This document shows, in pieces, positions 57,217 through 64,000 of a stretch of 64,000 bases of DNA; positions within the stretch are counted from its first letter, which is position 1; every line of letters begins with the position of its first letter. This stretch comes from Hesseltinella vesiculosa (lineage: Eukaryota > Mucoromycota > Mucoromycetes > Mucorales > Cunninghamellaceae). The notes under the pieces were generated by a model, which saw only the letters and a list, made by a program, of their open reading frames with translations, was not told the DNA's origin and did not search any database. The translations under genes were made by a program, and so were the position numbers. The stretch covers positions 868,001 to 932,000 of the forward strand of contig MCGT01000005.1 of the NCBI GenBank assembly GCA_002104935.1, in the 5' to 3' direction.

Positions 57217-58420
57217 GCCAAGGATATCATTGCCATTCATGGCGATAGTTCAGATGAGGGCGACATTTATAACTTTGAACTGCAGGCCAAGCGTAAGCTC
57301 CGTGTGCCTCGAAAAAGAGAGATCACATGTCCGCATGTAATCTGGATCTCACCGCGCCTGCCTGTCTCGTAGGAAAGAAACGCAAATGTCTCTCTCTCAA
57401 GAAAACTGGTGCCAAGGGTAAGGTGGATTGGAGCAATTTGACAGCAAGGCAGTCTGGTTATCTTTTTTTTTTTTTTTTCACAGAGCCCGACGAAAAAGAA
57501 GCTTTTTCTTTCACAGATCCTGGCGAGAATGATTGGAAGGTTGCCATTCTCATAGATGCTCCTAAGCTATTGGCCAAAGAAAAAGCCGGAGTACTCAAAA
57601 GTAATCATGGTGGACAAAGCTTGAATTGGTCAGAGCATGTTGATGTAGCTAACCAATTTGACTAGCACCCGATATTACCTCTTATCAACAGTCTGTTCGG
57701 GGGGAATGTGGACTGGTTCAAGGTAAGCAACAGAATACAATGACTACGTTTTTGAAGGATAAAATAGATGAGGAAAGAAGCAGCAAGGGCTTGCCATTTT
57801 TTCGTACAAATTCGAAAGTCCTCCAGTCCAGCGGCGGCCCCGCATGTTTGCCTTCCTCACAGAGTAAATGCCATAACCCCACGAAAGCCGAAAAAAAAAT
57901 AAGGCATGGCAAAGTCTAAGTAATATGTTTAGAAGAATCTCTCCCACCACTGAAGCGTTCATGTATACCCTCAGCCAACAATCAAGGTACTTGGTCAATT
58001 TGTCGATTCTGATTTTTTTATACTTCTCATTTCTCTAGCCCTGATGATACAATGACTCGAAAACCCATCCAGATTCAACGCGCCATTCTGAGAAACCTGC
58101 TTCGCCAACACCCAGACAACACTACCCTACTGAATCAAGCCATTAGCCTTGAGGAAACCGATGTCAAGGAGCGGCCAATCGCTATCAGTCTTTTAGTAAA
58201 GCATAGCAGCAATCAAAAATTAAAAAAATGAATGTCCTCTATGCCAAACATCCTCTTACTCAAGACCATAAACAAGTTGGTACCCACCAATGGTTCTTTT
58301 TTATTTTAGAGTGGGTTCTCAAACCGCTTAAAATTTCATATCCATACTCCGCTCCAGCACATCAAGCACAGTAGTGCCTGGTTTTGGTCGATTGAGATTT
58401 TAATTGGTCAGCACTATTAA
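57217..58420 (+). CDS. Unrecognised multi-exon gene, 5' end not found
   Basis: No family recognised. Exons after good acceptors join in frame: KDIIAIHGDSSDEGDIYNFE (from 57217), KKRKCLSLKKTGAKE (57373-57417), then EPDEKEAFSFTDPGENDW up to the GTAATC donor at 57601, then TPDITSYQQSVRGEC from 57666. Later parts: MTTFLKDKIDEERSSKGLPFF, PDDTMTRKPIQIQRAILRNL (58040 on) and, after an intron, SGFSNRLKFHIHTPLQHIKH to a TAA at 58418-58420. Acidic-Ser and Lys-rich pieces suggest a nuclear protein; QNTMTTFL vaguely resembles a PCNA-binding box. Some joins near 57870-58039 are uncertain and no in-frame ATG was found upstream. It may be a real gene or a partly decayed one. Confidence 0.4.
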
Positions 58421-59388
58421 AGTCACCAACGTCGTTCCAAAAGCGGATCGGCATGCGACTTTGTGATTGCGACATGTTTTTGCCGAAAACACTGTAAGTG
58501 CACCTCATGATTCGACAAAAAAGCGTCGTGAGCTGCCTGAATATCCAGCCAATGAAAACGGCGACACACCTTTTTTTTTTTTTCTCGCGTTTCCTTTCCA
58601 TTAACCAGCAAGACAAGAAGTGCATGATCTTAAGAAAAGCCATCCAAGCAAACAAGGAATCAGAAAGGATACGACCTATGCAAACAGAAAAGCAAACATG
58701 TCTTCTAGAGAAAGGCGTCAAGTGGCAGCCAAATGGCCGATCACGAAGCCCATCAAAGAAAACAAGGGCTAATCATGGACAAACAGGCCGATACTTCTGC
58801 ATTCAATGCAAGTCTACCAAGCCATGGCGCTTCCCGTCCCTGTCCATCTCGTCCAAAGCTACCAAACTCGGAAAGCGCTGGCGCCGACTGCTATCCATTG
58901 TGCCAAAGATTGGAAAAATCTTGTGGACGGCGTTTCCTCTGCTTTATCAGCTAAATCTTCACAAATTGCCTCACACGTGCCGGCAAGTAGGGTGTCAATG
59001 TTGGGCAACAAGAAACATGTGAAGGTCTTCGTTTTATTTTATTACGCAGGAGCTGGTACATCATGCTATACCATACGCGCTCTCTCTCTCTATGATCCAG
59101 CGGGTGAACTGAAGCAAGGGCGACTCAACTTGTCAAGTTCAATGAAAAAAAAAAAAAACTAAACCGACATGACTTCTTGTGGTTTTGTGTTTTTGTAGAC
59201 ATTTTATCTATCCATGTACAGGTATCAGTACAGTAAAGTGGCAAGGCAAAAGGAGCCAATGTCAAAAAAGACGACTGGGCAATGATTTTTGTGCAAGCCC
59301 CGCCGGTTCTCTCTTTATTTTTTTTTCTTTCCTTCTTTCTTTTTCGTTCACGCTCTATTAAAGCATTTTATTGTCCCATTTGTGACCT
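58421..59388 (+). other. Exon-like but interrupted sequence, possible gene remnant
   Basis: After a T-rich CAG acceptor (58609) one frame runs RQEVHDLKKSHPSKQGIRKD.. to 58769, meets a single TAA (58770-58772), then continues open to about 59020 (VYQAMALPVPVHLVQSYQ, DWKNLVDGVSSALSAKSSQ). Overlapping frames are also open here, so the true reading is unclear. No domain recognised. Confidence 0.35.
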
Positions 59389-61344
<1,956 letters not shown>

Positions 61345-61561
61345 CGGCTTTCTTTATTTTCTGGCGTAGAAAGGCTTTGGACAAAAAGACCTCAACAAGA
61401 AATGTTGGATCATGTAGTTCTTCGTCACTATCACGAGTGGCATCATAGAATCGAAATAATAATAAAAGGGAGGAAGGGGCGAAAGAAAAGCTTGTGGATG
61501 CACACAAGTTGGTATCAAATGATCACGAAAAAAGGAGACGCTGAGAGACGCCGAGAGATCG

Positions 61562-63723
61562 TCAGGCCGATTCCTGTAACGATTCTTGTAACGATTCTTG
61601 CAAGGAGCCGGGTTTGGCCAGCCAGGAAAGCATCCAATCGACCTCTTCTTCGTCGTCCTTGTCTTGAGAGATGGATGTTTCCGAGGTGGGCGTGCCAGGA
61701 GCACTGTCGGATTCTTCTTCCTCGTCATCCTCGACGCCCGTGGCCATGGTGATTTGATCCATGGTAATCAATTGATGGTATTCCATCTCCGCATACCTAT
61801 CCCAATCGCTGGAGGGGAAAAAAAAAATAAGAGTCATTTTTTTTGTCGTGGGACAGACGAGGCGAGTGTTACCAAAGATAGGTGGTTTCAAAATGACCCT
61901 CTTGGAGTTTTAACCGCACACAGCCTTGGGTGGATTCATGCAAGGTGAATTTCTCCAAGTGCAAAAAGGTATCTAAGAAGCGTTCGGCAAACAAAGGGTT
62001 TTTTTTCAGTTCCATGAGACGGAATTGGCCGTGGACTTTGGGTTGGATCAGGTCGCACATTTGACGCAGGATGTCATGGAAGCTGATTTCTTCACATTCT
62101 TGGTACATCAGCTTTTGTTTCTCCATTTGTTCTTGCCAGTACAACTCCAGCTCATAGCTAGATAAGATGCCATCTCCGTCTTCATCAAGCATCCGGAACC
62201 TAGGGCCATCAAGATGAAAATCAGCCCTGATGCTTTTTTTCCCATCGCCGATTGAACAAAGCCGGCGGCGTTTACCAGTATTCTATAGATCTCGGATTGG
62301 TCTTGTCGATTTCATGCAAGAGGAACCCTAAAAGAAAAAAAAAAAAAAAGATGAGATTCATGTGCATTTCTTAAAAAAGACACTTGCAGATGTAGTCGAG
62401 ATAGGTCAACTGGCGTTGGTGAAGTCGATTCCTTGAAAAGGCTTCGATTTGACCAAAGGAGATCAGGCGGTCGATGACGCGCGGATTCAGAGCTTGATCA
62501 TTGTATTGGAATAGATCTTCTTCCGTTAACATCAGGTCATGGTCATTGTCCAAGGTCCAAAATTTACAATAGATTACATAGAAGTGCTTATAGGAAAAGT
62601 AGTCTTGGGTCTGTGTGCCAAAAAAAAAAAAATGGAAAAAAAGGATGAGGCGAATGTCCCTTGTTCCGAGATCTCTTTTTTTTTTTTCCTGTCCCTTACA
62701 TTGTTCAATTCGATATTGCTGCCAAGTGATTTGATTCTTGAAGAAAATTGGCATTGACGAAATTGTCGCAGGGTCATTTTACCCGAGGAACAGCCTGCCT
62801 CATAAAAAATGCGACAGATCACAGTCTCGACTACCGATTTTTTAAAAAAAGAGATCAGCTTCGTTTTTTTTTTTTTTTTTTGATCGAGTCACGATTACTG
62901 TAGCGTTCTTGGAACATGGTATTGTTTGTTAGGAATTGTAAGCCAGGGTGATTAAAGACAAGATCTATTTTTGAAGAAAAAAAGGATGTCAGTCGTTGCA
63001 GGGGAAAGGGGAAGAGAGCGAGGGGTTCTTTTTCTCTGCTTGCATGAATGCTGTGTTACCTTCCAAAACAGCGAAAAAGTCTTCCGGTGTCAGGAAAGAT
63101 CGTTGTTGTTCTTGTAAAATATTAAAAAGCAAAGCATCATCGTCATAGCAATTCTTTGACAAACTTGTCCATGCTCTAGAAATATAGAAAGAAGGGGGGA
63201 AATGATATTGGCGCGAAAAAGGTTGGTTAGCAAAAAGCCATTCGTTTTTTTTTTTCAAGCTCCTTTTTTTGTAAGCAACCCGCTTGACCATGTCGTTCAG
63301 CACGTTGCCTCCTCTTCCCTTTCTCCTATTTTCTTGGTTGTTAACAATGTCGTTACTTACTGAGCAAATTGGACATAGGTGACACCGAGATCGTCTTCTT
63401 CGTCAGAGAGAGGCAAGGAATGTGTCGAGGTCACCATTTTTCGATACAGGGCCAGATTCATATATCTGGGTAATTCACATGCCTTGGTGACGGGGAAAAA
63501 CTCGGGTTCTCGTAGGCAGGTGCGATCTCCATATAAATGCTTGACGATCGCCTAAAAAAAAAAAAAAGGTCAGCATTCCCTTCCAAAACGAAAAATTGCC
63601 CTCGGTAAACTGGTGCGTGTTTTCCTTTACCATGACTTTATGTTGATGTTGGTCTTTTTCAATGATGGATGTGGGTCGACCAAAAGGAAAATAAAATGGT
63701 GGAATGGTTTTGTATGGAGGCAT
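61562..63723 (-). CDS. PP2A regulatory subunit B'' (EF-hand type)
   Basis: Calcium-responsive B'' (PR72/PPP2R3-type) regulatory subunit of protein phosphatase 2A. Start ATG 63723 (MPPYKTIPPFYFPFGRP, the conserved N-terminal motif). Seen in order: IPPFYFP, helical repeats (AWTSLSKNCYDDDALLFNIL), first EF region (FWTLDNDHDLMLTEEDLF), second EF hand (DEDGDGILSSYELE, good calcium ligands), then YWQEQMEKQ and a DWDRYAEMEYHQL tail. The acidic C terminus ends with three LQES repeats encoded by a 12-bp tandem repeat. Many short introns; an intron near 62860-62882 holds a T20 run. Stop TGA 61562-61564. Confidence 0.9.
61569..61604. repeat. 12-bp coding tandem repeat (LQES x3)
   Basis: Three near-identical 12-bp units (GATTCTTGTAAC type) encode LQES-LQES-LQES at the C terminus of the PP2A B'' subunit. 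Confidence 0.85.
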
Positions 63724-63909
63724 GACAGAAACAAAAAGAAAAAGGCAAGGGCGCAAAAGAATTAAAAATGGTACAAAGAAAAGCGAATAAAGCTTGTATG
63801 GGTATGTTGTGTGGAAGGGTAATGGCAAAAGAAAGAAGAGAAGAAAGACACAGTAGAGATGAAAAAGTTGGGTTGTTTTTGTTCCTTTATTGTTTTGCAC
63901 TAAGGAGTT

Positions 63910-63934
63910 TTTTTTTTTTTTTTTTTTTTTTTTT
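63910..63934. repeat. T25 homopolymer near window end
   Basis: Uninterrupted T run upstream of the PP2A B'' start; the region 63724-64000 otherwise shows only A/T-rich upstream sequence. Confidence 0.85.
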
Positions 63935-64000
63935 GACACATTCCTTTGCAGTGTTTCCTTCATCTTTTTCAAATTGGCAGTGGGTCCACCTGGTTCCCCT

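Overview
The window looks like nuclear chromosomal DNA of an early-diverging, zygomycete-type fungus. Mucoromycota, probably Mucorales, is my best guess, but this is inference. The supporting evidence: almost every gene is split by many short (about 45-130 nt) GT-AG introns that carry long A or T runs, and genes are packed on both strands. The gene set mixes fungal families (DUF2408, SGF73, Red1-type zinc finger, GON7-like) with genes lost from many yeasts (CFAP20, tandem coronin-7, SWS1, ERAL1-type Era GTPase, sulfite oxidase, GPAT3/4-type acyltransferase). I saw no rRNA, tRNA, CRISPR array or plasmid feature.

Layout. 1-4.0 kb: end of a DUF2408 protein, an ING-family PHD protein and a secreted acidic protein. 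4.3-10.2 kb: a MER3/HFM1-like meiotic helicase with a long disordered tail. 10.4-10.9 kb: a small secreted Gly/Asp-rich protein. 12.3-16.1 kb: a tandem coronin. 16.2-18.5 kb: a small membrane protein and an HP1-like protein (chromodomain plus chromoshadow). 18.7-21.6 kb: a glycerolipid acyltransferase and a mitochondrial Era GTPase. 22.5-28.5 kb (minus strand): a GATA factor, SAGA subunit SGF73 and sulfite oxidase. 29.9-33.6 kb: SWS1, a Kelch protein, a GON7-like protein and mitochondrial SSB. 34.4-41.1 kb: a Red1/ZFC3H1-type protein, CDC45, CFAP20, COQ7 and BET1. 43.1-50.2 kb: an unknown Ser/Pro-rich protein, a bHLH-zip factor and the RNA polymerase II CTD phosphatase FCP1. 51.3-52.0 kb: a secreted Cys-rich protein. 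52.8-56.9 kb: the accessory centre of the window. 57.2-64 kb: an unrecognised gene, a decayed-looking stretch, a USP7-type deubiquitinase and a PP2A B'' subunit.

The most exciting object is at 52773-56032, minus strand. It is an apparently intact seven-exon gene (2,814 coding nt, 937 residues) for a Fanzor/TnpB-like RuvC nuclease. All three catalytic acidic residues and the Cys zinc site are visible, the RuvC-II Glu sits in the DEF-TS position seen in Fanzors, and the protein starts with a CCHC zinc knuckle. A diverged, frameshifted duplicate of its first exons lies directly upstream (56328-56850). A perfect 11-bp hairpin with a T tail lies 460 bp beyond its stop codon.

Other striking points. 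The sulfite oxidase catalytic Cys appears to be encoded by a 6-nt microexon. Two unrelated secreted proteins share the same intron-split signal peptide. Several housekeeping genes sit head to head over very short shared promoters. Chromatin, transcription and recombination functions dominate the ordinary part of the window (ING, HP1, SGF73, FCP1, GATA, bHLH, MER3, SWS1, CDC45), but no co-functional operon-like logic is implied, as expected for a eukaryote.
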